64,000 nt of DNA from Candidatus Poribacteria bacterium. Lineage in GTDB: Bacteria > Poribacteria > WGA-4E > GCA-2687025. Every line of letters begins with the position of its first letter. Position 1 is the stretch's first letter. The stretch is from NCBI GenBank assembly GCA_028818695.1, contig JAPPNK010000014.1, positions 1 through 64,000 on the forward strand, in the 5' to 3' direction. The notes below the pieces were generated by a model. The model did not search any database. It was not told where the DNA came from and worked only from the letters and a program-made list of their open reading frames with translations. Below are positions 26,115 to 34,259 of the stretch, piece after piece. A program made the translations under genes and the position numbers.

Positions 26115-26900
26115 CTAAACCGACAATGCCGCCTGCCAGACGCCGTCCGCCTCTACAAAACGCGCCTGGACGCCGTAAGTTTCTTGTATGAGGCGCGGGT
26201 CGCGCAGCTCGTCCACGCGCCCAAACGCCAGCGCTTTCCCTTCCCGCAGAAACATGAGCCTGTCGCAGTATCGATACGCGAGGTTCAGGTCATGCAGGGC
26301 GGCGGCGACTGTCCAGCCGCGTTCATCCGCAAGCGCGCGCGCCGCCTGCATCGTCTCCATCTGATACTTGATGTCCAAGTGCGCCGTCGGTTCATCCAGC
26401 AGAACGACGCTCGGTTCCTGCGCCCATATCTGCGCCAGAAACATCCGCTGCCGCTCCCCGCCGCTCAATTCGCTGGAGGGCCGATGTTGAAGTTCAGACA
26501 GCTCCGCCGCCTCCAGCGCGGCGTCTACCGCCTCAACGTCGCGCCTGCTCATGGACGCAAAGACGGACCGATGGGCGAAACGCCCCATGGAGACGATGTC
26601 GCGGGGGGTGAGCTCGGCGACTCCTTCGGTATGCTGCGCCATCACGCCGAGTATCTGCGCCCGTTCCCGTTTGGAATACTGCTCTATCGGCCGCCCTTCC
26701 AGCAGGACGCTTCCCTTCGCAAGAGGCTGCGCCCCGGCGAGCGCGCGCAGCAGGGTCGTTTTGCCGGCTCCGTTGGCGCCGAGTATGCCGGTCGTTTCGC
26801 CGCGCTGAAACGCGCCGCTGACGCCGTCCAGGATGCGCGCCGAGCCGATCTGTACCGACACATTCAACGCAGCCAGCGGAGCGTCCTTATCGATCTTCAT
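26115..26900 (-). CDS. ABC transporter ATP-binding protein of the FecE/BtuD type
   Basis: 261 residues. Walker A is GANGAGKTT, the signature LSGGERQRMFLAQ, Walker B VVLLDEPTAHLD, and the switch histidine is in AALHDLNLA. LDIKYQ after Walker B and the HDLNLAYRYCDR form are typical of ATPases for iron-siderophore, haemin or cobalamin import. No permease or binding protein is next to it, so it is an orphan here. Confidence 0.85.
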   Translation of the reverse strand: MKIDKDAPLAALNVSVQIGSARILDGVSGAFQRGETTGILGANGAGKTTLLRALAGAQPLAKGSVLLEGRPIEQYSKRERAQILGVMAQHTEGVAELTPRDIVSMGRFAHRSVFASMSRRDVEAVDAALEAAELSELQHRPSSELSGGERQRMFLAQIWAQEPSVVLLDEPTAHLDIKYQMETMQAARALADERGWTVAAALHDLNLAYRYCDRLMFLREGKALAFGRVDELRDPRLIQETYGVQARFVEADGVWQAALSV

Positions 26901-26912
26901 GGCAGGCGCCTT

Positions 26913-27566
26913 TCAGACCATGATCGGAGGCGCGGAGGGAGCGAGCAACTGTATCAACCCCAGCGCAAAGACGAACGCGGCAAACGCCGCCAGCGCCAAC
27001 AGCAAGCCCCATGCGAGCGCCGCCGCCAGAAATGCGCGGAAGGCGCTGGTCTCATGGGCGGCTTGAAGGCCGGCGACCGTTAAATAAAACCCCCAGAACG
27101 GGTACAGCAACAGGCCGACGCAGGGCGTCCACGCGAGCAGTATGAGCGCGCCGTTCATATACAAAAACGCGCGGAGGGAGACGCCCAGCCCGTTCCTCCC
27201 CGCCCCTAGAAGCGCCGCAAAAAGATGCTGATAGCATGCGAGCGCGACCACGCCGAAGGTGGAGCAGATCATGCCGATCAGAAGCAGGACAGCTCGTTCC
27301 AACAACCCGATCGGATCCGCCGCCATGTTAAACGGGGACGGAAAGACAGACTGAATCAACGCGCTCAACAGAAACGACAGCGCGGCGGCAATCGTCCAAA
27401 ACAGGAGCGCCGCGCCGATTTTCGCAGACTTCCCGTTGGGCGCATACGCGACATGCGGCCGAAACAGCGCCGCGCCAAAGACGCTAAAAAACGCCGGTAT
27501 CCGCCTCAGCCCCAGTCTGCCTTCCCATGCGTCCAGAGGGTTGCGTCCGTCAACAGTTTTTTCCAT
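26913..27566 (-). CDS. YIP1-like integral membrane protein
   Basis: 217 residues with an N-terminal cytosolic segment (about 1-45) and five predicted membrane helices, in the arrangement of YIP1-domain proteins. The start ATG at 27566 follows a GGCGGAGG sequence; earlier in-frame codons encode a charged extension not needed for the fold. It lies just upstream of the ABC ATPase, on the same strand with a 12-base gap, so a link to that transporter is possible. Function unknown. Confidence 0.62.
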   Translation of the reverse strand: MEKTVDGRNPLDAWEGRLGLRRIPAFFSVFGAALFRPHVAYAPNGKSAKIGAALLFWTIAAALSFLLSALIQSVFPSPFNMAADPIGLLERAVLLLIGMICSTFGVVALACYQHLFAALLGAGRNGLGVSLRAFLYMNGALILLAWTPCVGLLLYPFWGFYLTVAGLQAAHETSAFRAFLAAALAWGLLLALAAFAAFVFALGLIQLLAPSAPPIMV

Positions 27567-27648
27567 ACCCTCCGCCTTGAGTTGATGGTCATGGTCATTG
27601 TGCCACATTGCCGCAAAAATTCAACCGCCGCCTCATACATTCAACGGC

Positions 27649-27678
27649 TTGCCGAGAAGCGGCTGTCTGTTATATGAT
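27649..27678 (+). promoter_or_regulatory. Candidate promoter of hflX
   Basis: TTGCCG at 27649-27654 and TATGAT at 27673-27678, 18 bases apart, lie about 40 bases upstream of the hflX start. Confidence 0.4.
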
Positions 27679-27719
27679 ATAACAGGCGAACGGGAAGCAA
27701 GCCTCATTTGGAGAAGCGT

Positions 27720-29045
27720 ATGGCGGAAATGTTCGACTGGCGCGCGCGTTTAGAAAAAAAGGAGCGCGCCATTCTCATCGGCGTCGAAGGGACGGACGAG
27801 CGTTTTGGACGTTACGACGCCGCCGAGTCGCTCGAAGAGATGGCGGCGCTCGCCGACACAGCCGGCATAGAGATCGTGTGCCGCGCCTTGCAAACGCGGA
27901 ACGCTCCCGACGCGGCGACGCTCATCGGCAAAGGCAAGGCGGAAGAGCTCCAAACGCTCAACGAGGAGGTCAAGGCGGACGTTTTTCTGTTTGACGGAGA
28001 CCTCTCGCCCGGCCAACTGCGCAACCTTGAAGCGATACTCGAAACGCCGGTCATTGACCGCTCCGACATCATCCTAGACATCTTTGCGCAGCGCGCCCAG
28101 ACAAAAGAGGCGATGCTGCAGGTGGAGATGGCGCAGCTGGAACATGCCGCGTCTCGCTTGCGGCGGGCATGGACGCATCTGTCGCGCGTCGGCGGCGGAT
28201 CGGGCGTCGGCGGCGGGGCGGGTACGCGCGGTCCCGGCGAAACGCAGCTCTCCATGGACAGACGGCTCATCCAACGCCGCATCAAGCAGCTGCGAAAAGA
28301 TCTCGCAAGAGTGTCTCGTCAACGGCGCGTCTCGCGGGCGGGGCGCGCCGATCTGTTCACCGCCTCGCTTGTCGGATACACAAACGCGGGAAAGTCTTCG
28401 CTGTTGAACGCGCTCACCGGAGAGACGCATGCCGCCGCCGAGGATAAGCTGTTTAAGACGCTTGACACGACGACGCGCCGCCTTCAGTTGCCGAACGGCG
28501 TTTATGCTCTGCTGACCGACACGGTCGGCTTTATCCGCCGGCTGCCGCATCGGCTCGTCACCTCCTTCCGCGCGACCCTCGAAGAGACGAGCGAAGCGGA
28601 CCTGCTGCTCCATGCGGTCGACATCTCCTGTTCGTCCCCGCTTCAACAGATTGAGGCAGTGAACGGGGTTTTGAAAGAGATTGGGGCGCTTGAGAGGCCG
28701 ACGCTCATTGTACTCAACAAAATGGACGCGCTGCGAGATGAGGAGCCGCTGCGCGAGGCGCTGGCAGCGCATCCTGACGCGGTACCTGTCTCGGCGAAGA
28801 CGGGGGAGGGTCTGGAGCGGTTGAAGGCGCGTATCGGGGAGCGCGCGGCGCCGAATATTCAGAGTTACCGCATTGAGCTGACGCACGAGCAGGGGCGCCT
28901 GCTTTCATACCTCTACGATGTAGGGCGGATTCATCAGGTTGAGCATCATGTTGCGGGCGTCACGGTGCGCGCGTCGGTCGATCCGAGACAGATGCGGCCT
29001 TTGGAGGCGTATGCCGCGCCGATGCAAGAGGAGAGACGGACATGA
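27720..29045 (+). CDS. hflX: Ribosome-splitting GTPase HflX
   Basis: 441 residues. The HflX N-terminal domain contains DAATLIGKGKAEEL and the glycine-rich loop VGGGSGVGGGAGTRGPGE that precedes the coiled coil. The GTPase domain has G1 GYTNAGKSS, G2 TLDTTTRR, G3 DTVGF and G4 NKMD. HflX splits stalled or hibernating 70S ribosomes under stress. ATG at 27720 is chosen for GGAGAAG upstream. The stop overlaps the next gene (ATGA). Confidence 0.95.
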   Translation: MAEMFDWRARLEKKERAILIGVEGTDERFGRYDAAESLEEMAALADTAGIEIVCRALQTRNAPDAATLIGKGKAEELQTLNEEVKADVFLFDGDLSPGQLRNLEAILETPVIDRSDIILDIFAQRAQTKEAMLQVEMAQLEHAASRLRRAWTHLSRVGGGSGVGGGAGTRGPGETQLSMDRRLIQRRIKQLRKDLARVSRQRRVSRAGRADLFTASLVGYTNAGKSSLLNALTGETHAAAEDKLFKTLDTTTRRLQLPNGVYALLTDTVGFIRRLPHRLVTSFRATLEETSEADLLLHAVDISCSSPLQQIEAVNGVLKEIGALERPTLIVLNKMDALRDEEPLREALAAHPDAVPVSAKTGEGLERLKARIGERAAPNIQSYRIELTHEQGRLLSYLYDVGRIHQVEHHVAGVTVRASVDPRQMRPLEAYAAPMQEERRT

Positions 29046-30223
29046 AAATCGCCGCCATGAAAACCTTCCTCACCCACGACGGAGGACGCCCCCGCGCGCT
29101 CGTCAAGGTCGAAACGGACGAGGGAATATACGGATGGGGAGAGGCGTACTGCCACGGACCCGAACGCGCCATCGAACCGATCGTCGATTACATCTTTGAG
29201 ATGATCAAGGGCGAAGACCCGCGCCGCATCGAGTTTTTAATGTTGAAGCTGTTTCAGCAGTTTCGGTTTCCGCAGGGAGGCGTCGCGCTTGCGGCAATCT
29301 CCGCTATCGACCACGCTTTCTGGGACATCAGCGGCAAGGCGGCGAACCTGCCCGTTTATATGCTGCTCGGAGGCGCGGCGCGCGACCGCGTCTGGGTGTA
29401 CTGCCACATCCGCGGGCGCGACGGAACCGAGGCCGCAGACCAAGCGAAACAGCGGAATGAAGAGTGGGGATTGACCGCCTTCAAAACAAGCCCCTACAAA
29501 CTTCCGACCGAATCGGCAAGATGGGGGCTGATATGCAAAGCGGGGGCGAAATACTTTGAAACGCTGCGAAACGAATGCCCCGACGAATGGGAGTTTGCGT
29601 TCGACCCGCACGCCAAAATTTTTGAGCCGATCCGCGCGCTCCAGCTCGCCAACGCGCTCGCGCCGTACGACCCGTACTTCTACGAGGAGCCGCTGCGGCC
29701 CGAACATCGCCCCGCATGGGCGCGCCTGCGGGCGCAGATGCAAGTTCCGCTCGCCACGGGCGAATGCCTTTACACCCGTTTTGAGTTTTTAGACCTGCTC
29801 GCGCAGCAGGGAGCCGACATCATCCAGCCGGACATCTGCTCCGTCGGCGGGCTGCTTGAGATGCGCAAGATCGCCGCTATCGCCGAAGCCCACTATGTGA
29901 CTGTCGCGCCGCACAACCCGATGGGACCGCTCGCAACCGCCGTGAACGTCCATTTCGCCGCCGCGACGCCCAACTTCAAGATACTGGAATACTGCCTCCC
30001 CGGCCGAAACCATTGGCTGGACGACCCATACCTTCCCGTGAACGGCTTTCTGGAGCTGCGCGACCGACCGGGCTTCGGCGTTGAGGTGGATGAAGAGGCG
30101 ATACGCGGCGACCGTTATATCCACTGGGCAGCGCACATGCCGACTGCGCCCAGACGGTTCCACCGACTACATTTGATTTGCCTCGTTATATTAGTTGGGA
30201 AGCTGGGACATTGGAGCGAATGA
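29042..30223 (+). CDS. Enolase-superfamily dehydratase (MR/MLE family) with an element-derived C-terminus
   Basis: 393 residues. N-terminal capping domain (VKVETDEGIYGWGEAY) then a barrel with metal and catalytic positions in FAFDPHAKI, YEEPLRPEH, TGECLYT and the histidine in VAPHNPMGP. Most similar in pattern to galactonate/gluconate-type dehydratases, but the substrate is unknown. The last 30 or so residues (after about 360) do not resemble family ends and are read from a stretch containing the dispersed element end TGGGACATTGGAGCG, which also supplies the stop codon. It is translationally coupled to hflX. Confidence 0.84.
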   Translation: MKIAAMKTFLTHDGGRPRALVKVETDEGIYGWGEAYCHGPERAIEPIVDYIFEMIKGEDPRRIEFLMLKLFQQFRFPQGGVALAAISAIDHAFWDISGKAANLPVYMLLGGAARDRVWVYCHIRGRDGTEAADQAKQRNEEWGLTAFKTSPYKLPTESARWGLICKAGAKYFETLRNECPDEWEFAFDPHAKIFEPIRALQLANALAPYDPYFYEEPLRPEHRPAWARLRAQMQVPLATGECLYTRFEFLDLLAQQGADIIQPDICSVGGLLEMRKIAAIAEAHYVTVAPHNPMGPLATAVNVHFAAATPNFKILEYCLPGRNHWLDDPYLPVNGFLELRDRPGFGVEVDEEAIRGDRYIHWAAHMPTAPRRFHRLHLICLVILVGKLGHWSE

Positions 30224-30225
30224 CG
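30191..30225. repeat. Solo end of the MITE-like element
   Basis: TTAGTTGGGAAGCTGGGACATTGGAGCG resembles the end of the copy at 10274-10294 (TTGGGACATTAGAGCG). Only one end is recognisable. It overlaps the 3' end of the MR/MLE gene. Confidence 0.5.
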
Positions 30226-30262
30226 CTCTTTGTCTGCAGACAAACCGATTAGGAGGAAGACG

Positions 30263-31252
30263 ATGAGAAAACTGCTCATTTTGACCGCGCTGATGTCGAT
30301 GGCCGCAGGCGCCGCGAACGCGCAGCTGCCGTTTGAAGTGAAGACGATCTATTTCAAGCCGACGGACGTTCCCGAAAACACTGCGAAGGTGAAGCGGTTG
30401 ATCGAAGGGGCGCAGGAGCTCTACCAATCCGAAATGGAACGGCACGGGTTCGGCGCGAAGACCTTTCGCCTTGACCCAACCATCCATATCATTCGCGGGC
30501 AGAATAACCTGGCGCACTACAAGGAGAACACCTACAATAAAATTGAGCAGGAGCTGCCGCAGAAATTCCGCAATCAGAACAACGTCTATGCGATCTTTCT
30601 CGCGGGCGCCGACTTTGTGGAGGGCTGGCCGTGCGGGGTCGGCTGGCCCATCTTCGGATGGGCAAACGGCGGAACGGCGCTCATCGCCGAGCATAGTAAC
30701 TGCCCCGACCATGTCTCCCTTACAGCCCATGAGCTCGGCCACGCGTTCGGCCTCTATCATGACCTAACGAATCCGAAGGCGATCATGGGCGCAGGCGACG
30801 ACGAATTCAACGACTTTGAATGCCGCTGGCTTGACAAGCACCACTACTTCAACGATGTCCACCGCATCAACGATGTCCCGGATGTCTTCGAGGTTCAAAT
30901 GAAGGGCGTCAAACTGGACGGCAAGAAGTATGCGCAATTCACCATCGACGCCGGTTCCGACATCGGGCTGCATCAAGCGCATCTGATGCGGCTCTCCGAT
31001 GTGGGCGTCGTCGGCTGGGACACAACCATTCAAGGCGCGCGCGACTCGGCGGTGATCCAGACCCGAACGGCGTGGCTCGCCGGGGACGCCAGCCTAGTGG
31101 CTCAGATTCTGGACATACAGGGCAACCATTTCATGCACACCTTCCCCTACATGCCGCCGACAACCTTTGAAGGGGATGAGGAGGAAGAGCCGCCGATGGA
31201 TGTCTCAAGTGGAGGGAAGCTGCCGATCGTCTGGGCGGACTTGAAGAAATAG
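30263..31252 (+). CDS. Secreted metzincin-type zinc metalloprotease
   Basis: 329 residues. A signal peptide ends near ANA-Q21. The zinc site HELGHAFGLYHD gives H156, E157, H160 and H166, followed by a Met-turn candidate (AIMGAG, M175), the layout of metzincins. Cysteines at 124 and 147 could form a disulphide. The protein ends with GGKLPIVWADLKK, a tail shared with the three CBM9-like proteins encoded next to it. AGGAGGAAG precedes ATG 30263. A terminator follows, so it is probably monocistronic. Confidence 0.82.
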   Translation: MRKLLILTALMSMAAGAANAQLPFEVKTIYFKPTDVPENTAKVKRLIEGAQELYQSEMERHGFGAKTFRLDPTIHIIRGQNNLAHYKENTYNKIEQELPQKFRNQNNVYAIFLAGADFVEGWPCGVGWPIFGWANGGTALIAEHSNCPDHVSLTAHELGHAFGLYHDLTNPKAIMGAGDDEFNDFECRWLDKHHYFNDVHRINDVPDVFEVQMKGVKLDGKKYAQFTIDAGSDIGLHQAHLMRLSDVGVVGWDTTIQGARDSAVIQTRTAWLAGDASLVAQILDIQGNHFMHTFPYMPPTTFEGDEEEEPPMDVSSGGKLPIVWADLKK

Positions 31253-31271
31253 ACGGAACGGGGCCTTCATT

Positions 31272-31305
31272 AAAAAAGGCGGTCTCCATGATGGGACCGC
31301 CTTTT
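31272..31305 (+). terminator. Intrinsic terminator after the metzincin gene
   Basis: AAAAAAGGCGGTCTC pairs with GGGACCGCCTTTT across a short loop, followed by T-rich sequence, 20 bases after the stop. The A and T runs on either side suggest it can also serve the convergent CBM9-like genes. Confidence 0.75.
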
Positions 31306-31350
31306 GTCATTTCGTCATTCTTCCCGTAAAAACGAGAATCTTAGCGCGGG

Positions 31351-32136
31351 TCAGCGCGTTTTGAGCGTTCCCCATGAGATCGACAGCTTGTCCGCCGGGT
31401 CAACCGACGCGGGCGTTCCGACGAAGTTGACGACGTTCATCTGCGAAGTGTCTTTTCCGAAGACGATCGCGTTCGCGCCCCATCCGAGCCACCCTTTCTG
31501 CCCTTGTTGGCCAGGCTCGTCGTCCCCGTCGTTCACAATCATTCCGAATCCGATGGAGCCGCCCGCTTCTAGAGCTGTAGGCGCAATGGCGGCCGCCGGG
31601 AAGAACACTTCATAGACCGTCCGTTTTTCGGCTTCGATGCGCGCAATCGCGTAATCGTCCGCTGCGACGCCCACCGCCGCCGGCCCTGTCGCAAATTTGA
31701 GCGCCCGGCTGAATTGCGGGCTGTCGGAGTTGGGGCCGCCGAGACCGAAATTGAACTCGTACATGTTGTTGCCGCCGCCGCGTTCTGCCGTCGGATCGAT
31801 AGCGACCTGCGCCCCGTCGCCGTTCCAGATGCCGGCTCCGACGCCCGTGTTCAGATGCGAATCGTCCGTGATGTCCGCGGCGAAGTAGAGGCCGTTTTCG
31901 TCCCAGAGAAGCCAGAAGGTTCCGCTGGCGTCGTCTTCTCCGTTCCAGACGCCGCCGCCATTCGCCGTAAAGTCGGTGAGCGCAACGCCTTCAGGGACGC
32001 CGCTCCAGTCGCTCAAGTTTGCGTCTATGGTCGGCGCGGAGCCGCCTGTGTGGAAGGCGGAATACTCCTGGTCTTGCGCAAATACCGCCCCGGCAAGCGC
32101 GAATGCGCATGCAGCCGCCATCGCTGTTCGTTTCAT
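31351..32136 (-). CDS. Secreted CBM9-like protein (copy A)
   Basis: 261 residues: a signal peptide ending VFAQ, then a beta-sandwich of the CBM9/DOMON-like type (TIDANLSDWSGV, FWLLWDENGLYFAADITDD, GDGAQVAIDPTAERGG, SIGFGMIVNDGDDE). It ends VDPADKLSISWGTLKTR. Such domains bind sugars or cytochrome-like cofactors; binding specificity is unknown. AGGA lies nine bases before ATG 32136. It is the most diverged member of a three-gene tandem family. Confidence 0.75.
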   Translation of the reverse strand: MKRTAMAAACAFALAGAVFAQDQEYSAFHTGGSAPTIDANLSDWSGVPEGVALTDFTANGGGVWNGEDDASGTFWLLWDENGLYFAADITDDSHLNTGVGAGIWNGDGAQVAIDPTAERGGGNNMYEFNFGLGGPNSDSPQFSRALKFATGPAAVGVAADDYAIARIEAEKRTVYEVFFPAAAIAPTALEAGGSIGFGMIVNDGDDEPGQQGQKGWLGWGANAIVFGKDTSQMNVVNFVGTPASVDPADKLSISWGTLKTR

Positions 32137-32172
32137 ATGATGCAATCCTTTCTTGCAGTGTTGTGCCGTTGT

Positions 32173-32976
32173 TTATCGGCTCGTTTTAATGTTTGCCCAG
32201 GACGCTGCCAGCTTGCCCGCTGGATCAACGCCTAGAGCCTCTCCTGAAAGTATGAGCAGGTTTGTCTGGCTCGCGTCTTCTCCAAAAACGATGGAGTTGG
32301 CGCCCCATCCGAGCCATCCTTTTTGTCCGTCTTGTCCAGGTTCGCGGTCGCCATCGTTCACGATGAGTCCCAGTCCGATCATCGAATCTGCCTTCAGCTC
32401 GGCGGGCGCAATCTGTCTGGCAGGGAAAAAGACGAGATATTTGGTCAGCTTCCGCTCCTCCACCCGCTCGAATTCATAAGAAACTGTTTCCGGATGGAAC
32501 TCCGCAGGCGCCTCGGCATGCTGCAGTTCGCGCACGAAACTAGGCGTCGCGGAATTGGGCGCGCCGAGTCCAAAGTTGTACTCGTACATGACGCCGTCTC
32601 CGCCCGGCAGCCGCTCGCCTGTCGGTTCAATGGCGACCTGGACGCTGTCGCCGATCCAGATGTCGGCTCCAGCGTTGTTGTTCAGGTGCGAATCGTCCGT
32701 CACTTCGACCATCAGGATAAGGCCTTCTTCGTGCCAAAGAAGCAGAAATCGTCCGCTGGCGTCCTCGTTTCCGTTGTGTATGCCGCCGCCCGCTGCCGTA
32801 AAATCGTCCTTGTCCAACTCGATAAAATCGACAAATGACCACCAGGAGGCAGGATCGTCAGGCAACGCAGCCTCAGGCGCATACCGAACAACATACTCTT
32901 GATCCTGCGCCATCGCCGCTGTCATGAACGCCGCCATCGCCATCGCCGCCGCTACACGCAATCCAGATCGTTTTAT
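32173..32976 (-). CDS. Secreted CBM9-like protein (copy B), start codon apparently ATA
   Basis: About 267 residues if initiated at ATA 32976, which aligns exactly with the ATG of copy C (GGAGCGAGACG then ATA against ATG). A TTG at 32961 is the next option but lies more than 20 bases from the ribosome-binding site. The product is otherwise intact: signal peptide, DDFTAAGGGIHNGNEDASG, LMVEVTDDSHLN, WLGWGANSIVFGED and the tail GKLAASWANIKTSR. It is closely related to copy C. Whether it is expressed is uncertain; a MITE-like insertion also interrupts its upstream region. Confidence 0.62.
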   Translation of the reverse strand: MKRSGLRVAAAMAMAAFMTAAMAQDQEYVVRYAPEAALPDDPASWWSFVDFIELDKDDFTAAGGGIHNGNEDASGRFLLLWHEEGLILMVEVTDDSHLNNNAGADIWIGDSVQVAIEPTGERLPGGDGVMYEYNFGLGAPNSATPSFVRELQHAEAPAEFHPETVSYEFERVEERKLTKYLVFFPARQIAPAELKADSMIGLGLIVNDGDREPGQDGQKGWLGWGANSIVFGEDASQTNLLILSGEALGVDPAGKLAASWANIKTSR

Positions 32977-33325
32977 CGTCTCGCTCCTTCATAGAAAACA
33001 TTCTCCTATGTTATACGCCTAGACAGCTCAATTCGATGACATTCATTTTTTCCGCGGCGGCCCGCCGATCCAGCCTGTTATTTCCGCGCAAGCTGGAATC
33101 CAGAGTTTTTCCAGACAGCCTACGCATTCCAAAACGGAGCTCTAAAATCAAAATCATCGTCTATAGAGACTGCCCAATGCACAATCGGGCGTTGCCTCTT
33201 CCGCCGCATATGGTACGACATAGCAGAATGCGCCCGGCGAGATCGCTGTCGCCGCGGCATTCGCGCATGCCGCGGCGCTGTTTGTTTCATATGATCCGAT
33301 CTTTTCTTGCGGCGTCCGCCTTTGT
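32977..33325. other. Scar region: promoter of copy B, degenerate element, remnant of a fourth CBM9-like gene
   Basis: No intact gene. Bases 32977-33035 match the upstream region of copy C (34127-34175). A degenerate copy of the dispersed element (TTTCCGCGCAAGCTGGAATCCAGAG) lies at about 33055-33105. Bases 33180-33225 match 34188-34233 (CTTCCGCCGCATATGGTACGA). Bases 33230-33350 match the first codons and 5' flank of copy A (32100-32200), including TTTCATATGAT. This is the footprint of a roughly 1.1-kb tandem duplication. Confidence 0.7.
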
Positions 33326-34126
33326 TTATCTGCCTGTTTTGATGGCCGCCCAGGACGCTGCCAGCTTGCCGGCTGGATCAACGCTTAGGGATTCTTCCGA
33401 AAGTATGAGCAGGTTTGTCTGGCTGGTGTCCTTAGCGAAAACGACGGAGTTGGCACCCCATCCGAGCCAGCCTTTTTGCCCTTGTTGACCTGGTTCGTCA
33501 TCGCCGTCGTTGATGACCATTCCCATGCCGATTCTCGAATCGACTTCCAGCACAGCCGGGGCCAGATGCGCAACTGGAAAAAAGACCACATATTTGGTCA
33601 GTTTTTCTTCTTCGACGCGTTCAAACATGAAATAAAAATCATCTGTGTTCATTGGCGGCGCTTCGGGATGGTTGAACGCTCGCGCGAAGTGGGGTGTGGC
33701 AGAGTTCGGCGCTCCCAGCCCAAAGTTGTACTCATATTTGCTGAGACCCGCCCGACGTTCGCCCGTCGGTTCAAACACCACTTGGACGCTGTCGCCGTTC
33801 CAGATGCCGCCCCCAGCGTTGGTGTTCAAGTGCGAATCGTCCGTCACTTCGACCATCAGGAAGAGGCCTTCTTCGCTCCAGAGAAGCAGAAATCGCCCGC
33901 TGGCGTCCTCGTTTCCGTTGTGTGTGCCGCCGCCATGCGCCGTAAAATCATCCCTGTCCAACTCGACAAAATTGACAAATGACCACACAGCCGCCTCGGA
34001 GGCTGGATCGTCAGGAAACTCAGCCCCAGGCGCATACCGAACAACGTACTCTTGATCTTGCGCAGTCGCCGGCGTCAATGCTGCCAGAGCCAGCGCCGCC
34101 GCTATGCACAATCCAAACCGTTTCAT
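33326..34126 (-). CDS. Secreted CBM9-like protein (copy C)
   Basis: 266 residues: signal peptide to about TATAQ, then a domain nearly parallel to copy B (DDFTAHGGGTHNGNEDASG, LMVEVTDDSHLNTNAG, YEYNFGLGAPNSATPHF, WLGWGANSVVFAKD), ending VDPAGKLAASWAAIKTGR. ATG 34126 follows GGAGCGAG. A TATAAT sequence about 45 bases upstream on this strand is a likely -10 box. It is divergent from a Gfo/Idh/MocA gene, which may share its regulatory region. Confidence 0.78.
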   Translation of the reverse strand: MKRFGLCIAAALALAALTPATAQDQEYVVRYAPGAEFPDDPASEAAVWSFVNFVELDRDDFTAHGGGTHNGNEDASGRFLLLWSEEGLFLMVEVTDDSHLNTNAGGGIWNGDSVQVVFEPTGERRAGLSKYEYNFGLGAPNSATPHFARAFNHPEAPPMNTDDFYFMFERVEEEKLTKYVVFFPVAHLAPAVLEVDSRIGMGMVINDGDDEPGQQGQKGWLGWGANSVVFAKDTSQTNLLILSEESLSVDPAGKLAASWAAIKTGR

Positions 34127-34259
34127 CGTCTCGCTCCTTTCATGATAAACGTCCCCTTATTATACACTCTAGACGGCTCAATTGAACAATCGCGCATTGC
34201 CCCCTTCCGCCGCATATGGTACGATGGCGCGGCATACCGTAACAGACACAGGAGTCAAC

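Noticed and set aside
26115-26900. Complete siderophore or cobalamin import locus
   Set aside because: Only the ATPase is present; the adjacent YIP1-like protein is not a BtuC/FecD-type permease.
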